Source: Collybia mongolica
Taxonomy: Eukaryota; Basidiomycota; Agaricomycetes; Agaricales; Clitocybaceae
NCBI GenBank assembly: GCA_013420905.1
Contig: JAAXNY010000017.1
Location: 992,001 to 1,056,000, forward strand
Reading direction: 5' to 3'
Length of the DNA: 64,000 nt
This document shows positions 46,456-57,700 of this stretch, piece by piece. The position numbers were made by a program, and so were the translations under genes. The notes beneath the pieces are model-generated. The model did not search any database, was not told the DNA's origin, and saw nothing but the letters and a program-made list of their open reading frames with translations. How positions within the stretch are numbered: the first letter of the stretch is position 1; each line of letters starts with the position of its first letter.

Positions 46456-46601
46456 TGTAAGGGTCAGGTCCTTGGACCATGGTCTATTAGCACAATACGG
46501 TCTTTTTTAACTACTAAATGTTTGCTTACCTTTTCAATGGGCTCTGATGGACTCTCGCTTGCTCTTGATGTAGTCAAACGGATGCTGTTTTTATGTATTT
46601 A

Positions 46602-48209
46602 CAGTGGCTCAAAAAACTGCCCCAATGTTTGTACATTTTTGAAAGATCAATATGGTATGAAGTGCTGACATAAGCAGGGGACCTGGGGTAATTATGTAAG
46701 ATACTATGACATCGTGGCTTTCCAATGGACCCTGGATCATGTGATTTGGATCAAAACCCATTAAGCTATAGGCCAAACAAAATGATTACTCATTGGGGCA
46801 GTTTTTTGACCCTCTATTAATTTTCTATCTAATACTTTGTATGACCACCTTTTGCCTTTATAACTGCTTGTATCCGCCTGGGCATACTTTCTATCAGGTT
46901 TTGGCATACCTCTGGTGGAATTTCACCCCACTCTTCAGCCAATCTATCCCACAACTCATGTACTCCTTTGGGTGGTGTCGGATATTCTTTAAGACGGCAC
47001 TTGAGATGTTCCCAAAGGTGTTCTATTGGATTCATGTCAGGGGATTGGGCAGGCCAGCCAAGGACTTGAATGTTGTTGTCTTCAAACCACTGTGTGGCCA
47101 GTCCAGATGTGTGTTTGGGGTCGTTATCTTGCTGAAAGTAGCGCTCGCCATCCACCATTTCCAACTTCTCAAAACTTTCCTGAACTCCACTCTCCAAAAT
47201 TTCACAGTATTGAACCTTGTCCATGTTCCCCTGCACCTCTATGAGCTTTCCCACTCCATTCCACCCCATACAACCCCATACCATGAGGTTTCCTCCTCCT
47301 CCATGTTTGACAGTAGGTGATGTTGTTCTATCAGATGGTGGTTCTCCCCTTTGTTTCCAGACATAAACCTTTCCATCTGACCCAATCCTATTGATTTTGG
47401 TCTCATCTGTCCATAGAACCCTTTTCCAGTCCTCCACAGTCCAGCTTTCATGATATTTTGCAAACTGGAGACGCCGGATGCGATGGGCTCGTTTGAGAAG
47501 AGGAGCTTTCCTCTTTGTAGCAGCATAAAATTGATTTTCCTTGAGTGCATTTCTGACTGTCTGGGGTGTGACAGGATTGGGGATGATGCCATTGATGAAT
47601 TGGGTAGCCTGAACTGCATTATCAAGCTTCCCTGACTTGATTTGACGAATAATTGACTGTTTGTCACGAACAGACAGCTTGGAGGGGCGGCCACCAAGGT
47701 TGTTTTCTTTGTTTCCATCCACATCTTTGCTGATCCTACTGATGGTACCCTTCCCTAGACCAGTTTTCTCCTTGATTTGATGCTGAGAATAGCCCTCATT
47801 GAGGAGAGAAACAACAGTATTGTGCTGAGCAGTAGAAATGGCTTTCATGATGGTGGTAAGAGGTCAAGAAGATGATTGAACCAATTCCAACATGTCAAAT
47901 TGATACAAATAAAGTCACATGACATTGTTTATTCTTCCCACAGTCCATAATGTTCTTGCATTGGATCATAAATGCCAGAATAATGGAAAATAAGATAAGG
48001 GTCAAAAAACTGCCCCAATGAGTAACCATTTTGTTTGGCTTATAGCTTAATGGATATTGATCCAAATCACATGATCCAGGGTCCATTGGAAAGCCACGAT
48101 GTCATAGTATCTTACATAATTACCCCAGGTCCCCTGCTTATGTCAGCACTTCATACCATATTGATCTTTCAAAAATGTACAAACATTGGGGCAGTTTTTT
48201 GAGCCACTG
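46602..48209 (-). mobile_element. Complete Tc1/mariner element
   Basis: 1,608 bases between two TA dinucleotides (46,600-46,601 and 48,210-48,211). The ends CAGTGGCTCAAAAAACTGCC and their inverse begin terminal repeats of about 210 bases that differ at only a handful of positions. Each repeat has a second, inward copy of the tip in inverse orientation (TTGGGGCAGTTTTTTGACC at 46,793-46,811 and its mirror near 48,000), so each repeat can fold back on itself. The element is the youngest layer seen on the right side of the nest. Confidence 0.93.
46829..47848 (-). CDS. Tc1 family transposase, DD34E
   Basis: An open frame of 339 residues. The first 110 hold two helix-turn-helix DNA-binding parts (LLNEGYSQHQIKEKTGLGKG and KLSVRDKQSIIRQIKSGKL), joined by GRPSK, a GRPR-like motif. 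The catalytic core has the three metal-binding residues in VLWTDETK, FQQDNDPKH and MNPIEHLW. Exactly 34 residues lie between the second Asp and the Glu, the Tc1 spacing. The enzyme cuts and pastes the element at TA. No stop or frameshift is seen, so it may still be functional. One residue (HLKCRL against HLKRRL in the second copy) looks like an Arg lost by CpG decay. Confidence 0.93.
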   Translation of the reverse strand: MKAISTAQHNTVVSLLNEGYSQHQIKEKTGLGKGTISRISKDVDGNKENNLGGRPSKLSVRDKQSIIRQIKSGKLDNAVQATQFINGIIPNPVTPQTVRNALKENQFYAATKRKAPLLKRAHRIRRLQFAKYHESWTVEDWKRVLWTDETKINRIGSDGKVYVWKQRGEPPSDRTTSPTVKHGGGGNLMVWGCMGWNGVGKLIEVQGNMDKVQYCEILESGVQESFEKLEMVDGERYFQQDNDPKHTSGLATQWFEDNNIQVLGWPAQSPDMNPIEHLWEHLKCRLKEYPTPPKGVHELWDRLAEEWGEIPPEVCQNLIESMPRRIQAVIKAKGGHTKY

Positions 48210-48369
48210 TACATCTGACCATATCTGGTGGCTGGTTAGCATTTGTATGACTTCATTGAATCAACACCAGTTTTGGGTCTTGTTTCCTTTGCAAACCCTC
48301 TTGCTTGCTTGTAACCACTCGCACTTGCTCATTTAACAGCCTGGACCATGCCTTGCCCATTACAATTGC

Positions 48370-49907
48370 AGGCAAGCCCAGGTTGGGTCAAAGGCTATAC
48401 CAGCTTCATCACAGTGCCTTTTTATTCCTGCAAGAAGTGCATCATTGTTGGTGGCATTGTCCATCTAAACACAGCCTCTGCCATGTTTTCTCCTGAGTGT
48501 TCTCTCAAAAGTCAATCAGAATCTCCTCTATACATAGAACAATCAGACTATTAGCCTGTGAATTAATTTGAATACCTTACCAAGTTCCCCATTTTTGTTG
48601 AAACAATGAAGAATTATTGCTAGAAAGGCAATTAAGTTTCCTGAAGTCCATGCATCAAGTGAAATGCTGAACATAGATTGAATCTCCTATGATACAGCAC
48701 AATAGTTAATATGAAGAGGTTATATAAAATTATTACAAAATATCAAAAGCATTTTTTGGTTGCCTCAATGGAATCCTTTCCCATTTTCATAACATGCTGC
48801 TTCACTCCATTACAACCTGGGATAATGAGATCAGGTGATTCACAATGGACATAGTTCAAAAACATTTGAAACTCCAGTTTTTCAACTTCATCAAATGGCT
48901 GGTTGCAAGCAATAATCCATTCTGTCAGGAGCCTTTCAAATTTCCCTTTACTTTGTATATCTTTCTGACATTGGATAGCTTGTCTGATATAGATCCTGCC
49001 TTAATGTACAAAGGGATCATGAACAGACAATACATTGAAGAAGATCCATGATGTATGGTTTGTTGCTCAGCTTGTTTATTGAAGGCAGCCGGGATGTTTG
49101 CTGTCTGTGCTTCCAGTTTTTTGACATACTTTGAAGCCTTCCCTGGTTCAAGGACCTTCTTTCCAGATGCAATTTTATGTTCTTCTACTATTTTTGATAA
49201 TGTGATGAACAGCACACTTGGAATACTCTGATTGCTTCCAAGGGCTGTCATTTCCCTCAACCTCTTCAATAATTACAGTAGTCTTGTGAGCACTTGGCTG
49301 TTGTGTCACATTTCTGCTTCTTGCCTCAAGGAACAGTTTTTGATGGCAGAATATCTGCAACCTACAATAACACAATAAATATTGACACTCTCTATGTACA
49401 TGATGAATCAGGACATGTACCTCTGCATTTAAAAAATGTGATTTAGTAGAAGTGTGTCATTGTCATTGTCAGAATTGGTTGAACTTGAGTCAGATCCACT
49501 GGCATCAGAAATCATGAATTCACTGTCAACCTCATCCTTGCCCTTCCCCTTGTCTTCATCTAATGACTGTAGAGAGGATTACCTTGTTCTTAGCCTTTTG
49601 GGGGCAGACTTTGTTGCATGAGATAATTGTGAACACCATGCTTTGATGAGATTTCTATGCTGATTAACTTGCTGTTCTGCAGCAATTGATTCCTGTATTC
49701 AGCCAGTGTTCTTGACTCGCTGTCCATGCCCCAGGTCTGGCTTCAACATTAAGTATCAATCAATAAGATAATAACTGGACACATACAAATTGCCTTGCTT
49801 GGGCAAGGAAGAGGTACTTCATCATTCTCTGAACCATAGAAAGTGATAGCTGCCACATCTTTGAGGTTTCCCAATGCATCAAGCACACATTGTTCACCTG
49901 AGGCCAT
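48370..49907 (-). pseudogene. hAT transposase, N-terminal half
   Basis: The minus strand begins near 49,907 with MASGEQCVLDALGNLKD, followed by a basic part (HRNLIKAWCSQLSHATKSAP and PKRLRTR near 49,640), then an acidic tract (DEVDSEFMISDASGSDSSS near 49,520). Around 49,050-48,780 are pieces matching hAT N-terminal core signatures (NPFCQEPF-side frame: WIIACNQPF-like and GCNGVKQHVMKMGK). Stops are frequent. It joins the C-terminal half at 25.9 kb once the chromovirus and one ATTGC are removed. The zinc-finger BED part was not clearly seen. Confidence 0.65.
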
Positions 49908-49930
49908 GATGGGGTGACTGGTGGGACAGA

Positions 49931-50515
49931 AGTTCAGGAAAGTTTTGAGAAGTTGGAAATGGTGGATGGCGAGCGCTACTTTCAGCAAGATAACGACCCC
50001 AAACACACATCTGGACTGGCCACACAGTGGTTTGAAGACAACAACATTCAAGTCCTTGGCTGGCCTGCCCAATCCCCTGACATGAATCCAATAGAACACC
50101 TTTGGGAACATCTCAAGCGCCGTCTTAAAGAATATCCGACACCACCCAAAGGAGTACATGAGTTGTGGGATAGATTGGCTGAAGAGTGGGGTGAAATTCC
50201 ACCAGAGGTATGCCAAAACCTGATAGAAAGTATGCCCAGGCGGATACAAGCAGTTATAAAGGCAAAAGGTGGTCATACAAAGTATTAGATAGAAAATTAA
50301 TAGAGGGTCAAAAAACTGCCCCAATGAGTAATCATTTTGTTTGGCCTATAGCTTAATGGGTTTTGATCCAAATCACATGATCCAGGGTCCATTGGAAAGC
50401 CACGATGTCATAGTATCTTACATAATTACCCCAGGTCCCCTGCTTATGTCAGCACTTCATACCATATTGATCTTTCAAAAATGTACAAACATTGGGGCAG
50501 TTTTTTGAGCCACTG
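49931..50515 (+). mobile_element. Tc1/mariner element, truncated second copy
   Basis: The right 585 bases of the same Tc1 family in the opposite orientation. The transposase tail is open from FEKLEMVDGERYFQQDNDPKH to HTKY, followed by the terminal repeat ending CCACTG with TA after it. The left part is missing and no inverted end is found at 49,931. It keeps HLKRRL, the ancestral Arg. It lies between the start of the hAT transposase and the right hAT end. Confidence 0.9.
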
Positions 50516-50575
50516 TATGGCTGCTGTAATACAGTTACCATATCACTGTAAATATGGATACAGTGTGCAGCCCTA

Positions 50576-50790
50576 CTTGAGACACCTTGGCATGACTCTA
50601 TCTACTCTGTGACACATCCCTTACCCCCTTTTGCAGCTATTAGTTTACTTCCTACTGATGCTTTATACCAGTTGCACAGCCCTAGCAGGCTGATTTGGGC
50701 TTCCAACATATTTCCACAGTATTTCTTTGATGTACCTATATAGATATGGCTATCCATTTGTAGTTGGCACCTTTGTAATAACCTAAGCCT
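50576..50790. repeat. Repeat family X, right half, with target duplication
   Basis: Starts with CTTGAGAC (50,576-50,583), the right target duplication of the hAT element, and continues in alignment with 41,290-41,490. Confidence 0.6.
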
Positions 50791-50799
50791 GGATCCCCT

Positions 50800-52240
50800 T
50801 CTTGCAACGAAGCCTGCTTAGTCCATCAGTGCCCCCTTCCCTGTGCAGCTGAGTATCACCATTCATATCACTTTCCCCCCTTGGACACTTGGTGCAATGC
50901 AGCCCCTTACACCTTGATGTTATTAAGGAGGGTAAGCTTCAAAGGGTCACCAAGGTAAGTTCCTTCTTGTGATATGCAGATTGTATTGATTAATGTGAGC
51001 ATTGTAACTATGACTCTCAGTAAAAAATAAAGTCATGCTTAGTCAGTGTGAAGTCAGCAGTAATGACAAAGTCAACAAAAAGTCATACAAGAGTCAACAA
51101 AAATGGTAATTCAAACTCATGATTTTGTCAGCTTTCAATATGGATTTGGCCATTTGGGAGGAAATGAATGATTTTTGACTACTTTGGGCTGGCCCTTGAC
51201 CATTAGATTTGGGTGATGTTGAAACTTGCAACTAAAGTTTGACTTTATTTTTTACTGAGTATGACTTTGCAATTGGTGCCTACAAGTTCCACTCCCAAAA
51301 GTACCAACAATAGTTGTTGCTGCTCGTTCCGGACCTCTGGCGGAGTTTGAACTCACCTTGTGCACGGACAAGAAAGCGGAGTTTCAACAGCTGCCCCTTG
51401 CCTTCGACATTGCTTTTCCCTCGGCGATGATAAACTGAACCAGAGGTGTGTCTCATCTATAGTGCAGATTATGTGGCTAATCTTGTCGCAGATGTCGGGC
51501 TCGAACCTTTTTTTTTTTATCAAAGGCTATAAGGTCGATCGCGCCAAAATCGAATAGACTTATGGCGCACGAGAGGACGATCCGAAGAATACAAGATTTT
51601 TGTCCATTTGGAAGCAATCACCCCTCGATTACAAGTACATTGAAGCTGGAGAAGAGCCGGATGGGCATATTGCCTTGGACGTTGACCTTGCAGATGAATA
51701 TGATAGAAAGAGACCAGAGGGGCTCGATATGCCGTATCTGAGTGGTGTATACGAGAAAGTTTTTACTCCGGGGATCTGGACCCGTTATTAAGGAAGGTCA
51801 AGAGGTTTGTAACAATTATTCTCGTACGCTTGACTAATAATGACGCAGGCGTCCGCGTCAGCAAAGAGTGAACGTGCCAGCGACAGCTATCCGATGTCAG
51901 TGTATGGTGTTCGGAGCACGCAAACCGAGCGATATGATATAAATGGAAGCAAAGAGAAGGGAGAGGTGGGCACGGTACCGTATTCGGCGACTTGCAGAAC
52001 AGTCTTTGAAGAGCAAAGCGACACATTTGGAAGGTGCAAACCTTGTTTGCCACAAATTATCCCTACGGTTATCCCATCTCTCCGCTTTTCTCCATACCGC
52101 CCGTCATTCAGGATCATACGATGATCTTTCATCGTCATCCTTTATATATCACCCTGCCAGCCTCTGGTGACTCTGAGGCATTCGGAGGAAAGAGAAAAAG
52201 CCATTTGTCCCACTGAACGGTAAATTACTGTATATAAGGT
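50800..52240. other. Repeat edge and unidentified remnants
   Basis: CpG becomes normal from about 51.3 kb. A plus-strand frame at 51,600-51,791 (IALDVDLADEYDRKRPEGLD, then YLSGVYEKVFTPGIW) has a protein-like composition and could be a gene remnant, but I do not recognise it. Nothing else is supported. Confidence 0.4.
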
Positions 52241-52244
52241 GAAA

Positions 52245-52500
52245 TTAATTCAAAATCTTCAGGAAATCGTGGGACTTCCTGGGAACAGGTGTAGGAGCCG
52301 GAGGAACTTCAACTTGAGGGATGCCGAACATGTCTGCCAACCTGTCCGGATCATATACACCCCGAGACCTACTTTTAACAATCTAAGGGTCCTAAGTTTC
52401 TAGAAAGAGATACAGTAAAAGGTTCGACATACGTTTACTATGTGCGGCATTTTGTAATGCTATCAACGGGAGCAGGTGAATGTCATCAGAAAACTCGGAG
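52245..52500 (-). pseudogene. Unidentified C-terminal exon remnant
   Basis: On the minus strand a short frame (IHLLPLIALQNAAHSK) is followed by an intron with GTATGT and CCTTAG and a last exon GVYDPDRLADMFGIPQVEVP ending in KILN and a TAA at 52,245. The splice sites and composition look real, but no upstream part of a gene is visible because the SDR gene begins to end just above. I cannot name the family. Confidence 0.35.
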
Positions 52501-52600
52501 AATTAAACTATGGAGAGTGAAATCACCTACTCGCATCTGGGGTATGACAAAAGTCCTTGTTACATGAGAAGTACGTACAACGGAGGCAAGTTGCATCTTT

Positions 52601-53559
52601 TCACATCTTAGCCAAGGAGGAAAATACGCTGAAGCCACTCCCAGCGACTGCCGCTGTAGCTCCAGCGTCCACGGGAAGAGCCACCCCCGTTATCCACCTT
52701 GCTTGTTCACTAGCCAGGAATCTCACTGCCGTGCCGCAATCCCACCCAGTTCCTTCCGTCTTCAATAAGCTACGATTCTTGCGCGCTTCCCGTATTTCGG
52801 GAGGCATTCCGCCCTTATACATCCTCGGCGTATGCAACGTGCCTATCCGGAACATTATGTGGTGTATTTTTAGCGCCCAAAAACTGGCCAGAGAGGAATG
52901 GATGTCACACCTGGGCAGACACAATTGACCCGGATTCCCATCGGTGCATGGTGAACCGCCATCGCTCTGGTCATATTCACGACCGCACCTTTGCTCGTTG
53001 GATACAATAGTTTGGGGGCACCACCCTTCAATCCTGAGACACTCGAGATGTTAACGATACTTCCTCGCCCACTGATACTATGAAGCGTATTCTTCTCCAT
53101 TGCGGGTACGGCATATTTCGCCATCAACATCATGCCCGTTACGTTGATCTCTAAGCCCCTCGCCCACTGCTTTGGATCTACGTTCACAGCCGTCCCATCA
53201 GGTCCTCCAATGCCGACATTATTAACAAGGATGTCCAAGCGGCCAAATTTTTCCAAGGCAATCTCGACCGTGCGCTTACAGTCATCCTTATTTGTCACGT
53301 CGGCCTGTATTCCTATCGCCTTCCCCGCACCGAATTCTTCATCAATCATCGATACCGTAAGATTTACCCAGCCAAGATTGACATCAGAGCAGATAACTAG
53401 AGCTCCAGCCTCGACAAGTAAGATGGACGCAGCGCGTCCGTTTCCAATTCCTGTTCCTTGTGAACCAGCTCCTGTGACAATAGCGACCTTGCCCGTGAGC
53501 GACTGGGAGGGCCGAGGAGGGATTTCGTGTACTAAGGGAGTTGATGTCGTGGTTGACAT
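52601..53559 (-). CDS. Short-chain dehydrogenase/reductase
   Basis: Two exons, 53559-52911 and 52842-52601, splice at CCCAG/GTGTGA and GGATAG/GC to give 296 residues. The cofactor-binding motif is TGAGSQGTGIGNG near residue 28, followed by the Asp of ICSDVNLG, which favours NAD(H). NNVGIGG replaces the usual NNAG. The catalytic Ser lies in VNISSVSG and the Tyr-Lys pair in YPTSKG. The protein ends with WITGVALPVDAGATAAVAG. It is a classical SDR that would reduce or oxidise a small alcohol or ketone; the substrate is not evident. A start 45 bases upstream (53,604) is also open; the later one fits the family N-terminus better. Its tail has a decayed copy at 2,441-2,662. Confidence 0.9.
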
Positions 53560-53564
53560 TGTGT

Positions 53565-54725
53565 GGAACGATACTAGTTCTTCCCAGAGGTCAGTTCTCA
53601 ACAAGCAATTGGAGCTTCAGTGCTTTTAATGGCATCGATTGGGATTGGATGCGACCACGAGAAGCCTGGTGACACGTGCTGTCAATTCAAAGGCATGAGA
53701 AAACGGGAGAAAACAAGCTACCGGGCTTACCCCAGCAATGACGTTTCAGATTCATAAAATTAATGGGCGTCGGAGAGCTCTGGAATGCAGGAGTGGCCAA
53801 CCTGCGAACCCGTTATTGACCGGTTTCGAGTTAGAACCTTGCAAAATATGACCTATTAATCTTTCATTCTAGGTTAAGGTGAGATAAATCCCTCATGCTT
53901 ATTCCAATGGAGTAAACTCTGTAAATGTACCCGCGGTTGTACAAGATGGTAGTCCTTTATGCATCGATTTCGGGGCCGACGGAGCAAGTCCCACCTTATT
54001 GGCGTACCCTTTCCATGTTAGCATGTGGGCGTAAGTGCTATGCCCACATAACGGTTGAACCTTGAAGGCGACGATAGCACTAGACGCATTGAGCAATTGA
54101 TCTTGATGTTTTATCGCAAGTGGTGGAGGATGCGGGACCACGTGGAATTCATTATTTGGTCTGAAGGTAACAGCGTAACGTACGCACAGCCACCCAGCTT
54201 CCTTCAACTCGAAAACATCCCTGGCTCTCTTTGCTCCAGTCTTGGTCGCAATCTGTCTGCTAGGTGCTCAACCATTCTAACCCAAATTAGTTGCGAAAAT
54301 TAAGCCATCAGAAATCCTCCAGCCGTGGCTTACGGTCATGCTGGTCATACTTGTTCTTATTCGGGAGCTCGTTTCCCAGTTCATTCCCACTCCGAAATCT
54401 CAATCTTCAGCATCTCTCATCCGCATGCTATCCTGAGATCTAGCGTGTGCTCGTGGAACCTGACGAGCTCTTACCCCGGGAATGACAGGATCATATGTCC
54501 CTCCGACAGGGCTTCTTCCTATTTTTATCAGCATTCTATCTTACATCGCGTTTTCCAATCTGGTGCCCTTTCTCCTTTCTGGCTTTTCCCCCCAATGACT
54601 TCTATCCAACGGGAGGCCCTACGGCATTATGATCATGTGTAGACCCGATTGATTTCACATTAAAGACTGAGCTCTTACCTTACTTGCTGTAACAACGGTC
54701 TCCCACGAGTTCGTTCTTCCTGTGC
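53565..54725. other. Intergenic, no clear gene
   Basis: This region contains the upstream sequences of the SDR gene (-) and the transporter gene (+). A minus-strand frame at 54,207-53,899 (ASSAIVAFKVQPLCGHSTY, KGLPSCTTAGTFTEF) could be the tail of a small gene but has no recognised domain. Confidence 0.4.
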
Positions 54726-54726
54726 C

Positions 54727-57700
54727 ATGTCTTTGTTAGGAGCGAACCGCAAAGATGACCCAACAAAGACACCTATCGAGGAGAAGAAAGCTCTTGGGGA
54801 GGTTGTGGCTGTCACCCGTGCAAGCTCCTCATTTGATGAGAAGAATTGTTTTGAGAATGAAAGCTCAGGCGACTCCGGCGTTGGAGAGGTCTATGCCGAA
54901 GGTCCACGTCTAATTGACCTTGGAGAGGATGGCAAAGAGCGACCGATTGGTAAGCTATATACTGACAAGATGATGAACACAACTAAAAACTCTCCTAGAA
55001 ACTGATGCCGATTATTCAACACGACTTTTGTCCCTCGAGGACGACCCAACGCTCCCAATTTTCACTTTTCGCATGTGGTTTCTATCGCTCGGACTCTCGT
55101 GCTTTGCCGCTGTGCTTGGCCAAATTTTCGTAAGTAGGCTAACGAGCTCGCGACAAGGACATGTTACTAAGCTAAAATTATTCTTCAGTACTTCCGTCCA
55201 CAGACGGTTAGTGTCCATGCGAATATATCTCAATCTCACGCGACTTATGGGGATTGATATAGGTCAAAGTTAGCCAACTGTTTCTCTTGGTAAGTTCATG
55301 ACTGCGCTTGCGGTCGTTTATTTTTCCCATAACATATCATTCCAACAGATTATTTCGTACTTGATGGGCAAGGTACATCGAACTCCGTTCATCCTAACAA
55401 CCTACTCATGACCTTGAAGGCAATGGAAGAAATCATTCCTGGTCCCGGGGCAACGGCAAAAATTCAAACCCGCGATACCCGATTCTGGAGGTATGGAGAT
55501 ACAACTTGAACGGCGAGCTCTTGCTAATTGATCTATACATAGGTTCATGAACCCAGGCCCGTTCAGTTAGTTCATCCAGCGTTAGATACCTAGAAACGGT
55601 TTTTGATTACACCGCACACAGATATCAAAGAACATGTGGCTATCACTATTATGTCGACCACCGCATCATCATCTGCCCTCGCTATCAGTATATTTGCTGC
55701 GCAAGATTTGTACTACAACGTGCGCCCAAACGCCGCCGTTGGGATTTTTACGTGCGCTCCTGTCATTATTTCTCTTACTCGCATCTTCTGACCTGACGTC
55801 TTATGTCGTCAGATTGATAGGATCTCAGCTAATTGGATACGGAGTTGCAGGTTTGTTCGCCCTATTGCCCGCGCCCACCAACACGACTGACAATCTCTAG
55901 GGATCATGCGAAGCTTCCTTGTTTATCCGACGTTCGCGGTTTACCCACAGCTCATGCCGCAAGTCCAGTTGTTTGATGCACTACACCGTGGTCACAAAGC
56001 TGTCATGCAGAAACGACGCCTCAGATTCTTTTGGATCGTCTTTATTGCGATATTCGTGTGGGAGTGGTTCCCGGTACGCCGGCCTCCTTATATGTTTATC
56101 CGCAATCGTTCCTAACCTATATCCTTCATCCCTTAAAGGAGTATATCGCACCGTCAGCTGAAATACTTTGAATCTTCATTTACTCAACTGATCAGCATCA
56201 TATCACAGGACCCTCACTGGCATCAGCATCTTCTGCCTCGCCAACCAGGATAGTGCTTGGTTCACGCGTATTTTTGGTACGAGTGATTTCTCCATTAGTA
56301 GACCTTGGCACAATCGGTCTGATGCTGATCGTAGGTGGGGCCGCCGGGAATGAAGGCCTTGGCGCTTTCTCAATATCTTTGGACTGGGCATATGTCGGTG
56401 CTGGAGGAGGCACAATCGGTGCATTGTTCACACCACTATCAACGCAGTTGTCCTTGTACGCGGGCTGCGCCGTCTGCATGTAAGTGATCACCCTGATTAC
56501 TCCTCTTATCGATGTCTCATTCTCTCTAGGATTGCATTCTCCGCTTGCTACTCCTTAGATGTTTGGCATGCGAAGAGTTTCCCCTTCTTGACACAGCTAC
56601 TGTATTCGCAGAATGGTTCGCTTTCCTGCCGCCCTGCAATCTCAGATGTTTACGACCCGTCTCCGGTTTAGGCACGGAATATGACCAGTTGTCCATTTTG
56701 AACCCCGATTTCACGTTAAATATGGACAAATTGGAACAACAAGTATGTCTTATTGTCGCCATACTTGTTCGCAGCTGATGGTGCCACCTATTTCACACGT
56801 AGGGTCTTCCTTGGTACGCTGCCTCTCAGATGCTGTACAAAGTCAGCAGGACATTATATATTGGAGGTAGGCATTCCAGTATTGACACTCAAAGTACCGT
56901 GAGCTCACAGGTCACGAAATAATAGCTGCTGTCACACATTTCCTCCTTTGGCACGCTAAGACGGTGTATAAAATCATACGAGACAGCAGGGTAAATTCTT
57001 TCGATTCCAATCTCGTTTTCCTTGTGAACTTATGGTCCGCAAATAGACTCAGGAATGCACGGATCCGCACTATCAGAAAATGAAGGTTCGCGAACGCTTC
57101 TTTTGATACTCTGATAGTACTCAAAGAGGACACTGGCCAGATATACAAGGAGATGTCGAATTGGTGGTATTTGGCGGTCTTTGTTGCTACAATTGGGATA
57201 GCTTTAGGAACCACATATGGGGCAAAATCAGGGCTTCCGTGGTGGGCCTTGTTCGTTGCTTTGATATTCACCATAATTTTCGTTCCTATTATTGGAACAG
57301 TGAGCGACTTCCCATAAATCCTATTCACCTAACTAACGCATGCATCAGCTCAATGCTACTGTCGGTTACGCTCCGAGCATAGAAAACATGGTACAAGTAC
57401 GTCGAATTCCATTTTCTGTTCGTTCAATTCATACCAAACACATAATTAGATGTTAGGAGGGGCTCTAGTTCCGGGAAAGCCTGTCGCAAATATGTATTTT
57501 GATATGTATGGGTACGGTTCTTCCGTTCAGGCCCTAGCACTCCTTAGTGATTTGAAATTGGTATGTTCTTATCTTATCGAACCTGGGATGTTCTTCACTC
57601 ACTACGTTCACAGGGACAATATACCAAGCTCCCACCCCGAGTTACGTTCACGGTTCAAAGCATAGGGTCGATCATCGTAAATTTTTTTTTTTCCATCCTT

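Larger units (their letters stand above)
25898..48364 (+). mobile_element. Ty3/Gypsy chromovirus with nested insertions
   Basis: The element runs from TGTAAGGGTCAGG (25,898) to CCCATTACA (48,364) and is flanked on both sides by ATTGC (25,893-25,897 and 48,365-48,369), a perfect 5-bp duplication. Its LTRs are 298 and about 299 bases long once the Tc1 insertion is removed from the right one. A polypurine tract (AAAAAGGGGGATAA) stands directly before the right LTR. Gene order is gag, protease, reverse transcriptase, RNase H, integrase, chromodomain, all on the plus strand. Six later insertions and many stops make it dead. It sits inside the hAT transposase gene, which can be read across the insertion point. 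Confidence 0.92.
46456..48364 (+). repeat. Chromovirus 3' LTR, split by Tc1
   Basis: LTR parts 46,456-46,601 and 48,212-48,364 join at a TA to make about 299 bases that align with the 5' LTR. The Tc1 element fills the gap. Confidence 0.92.
23243..50575 (-). mobile_element. hAT DNA transposon carrying a nest of later insertions
   Basis: The ends are inverted: TAGGGCTGCACACTGTA at 23,243 and TACAGTGTGCAGCCCTA ending at 50,575, bordered by an 8-bp duplication. Subterminal sequence on both sides is rich in short TATGG and ACAGC repeats, as is usual for hAT ends. A minus-strand transposase gene starts near 49,907 and ends near 23,470. It is cut in the middle by a chromovirus at 25,898-48,364. Without that insertion the element would be about 4.9 kb, a normal size for hAT. 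A fragment of a Tc1 element lies between the transposase start and the right end. The element is CpG-poor and dead: many Arg codons have become Gln, Cys or stop. Confidence 0.85.

Noticed and set aside
46791..48030. Inner tip copies read as the real ends of a shorter Tc1 element
   Set aside because: The TA dinucleotides and the LTR sequence that must be restored lie outside the outer tips; the inner copies have no TA border.
56990..57155. A frameshift in the OPT gene before the WWY block
   Set aside because: It appeared only when a 32-base intron was assumed. A 54-base intron from GTTCGC to GGCCAG restores the frame and gives IYKEMSNWWY.
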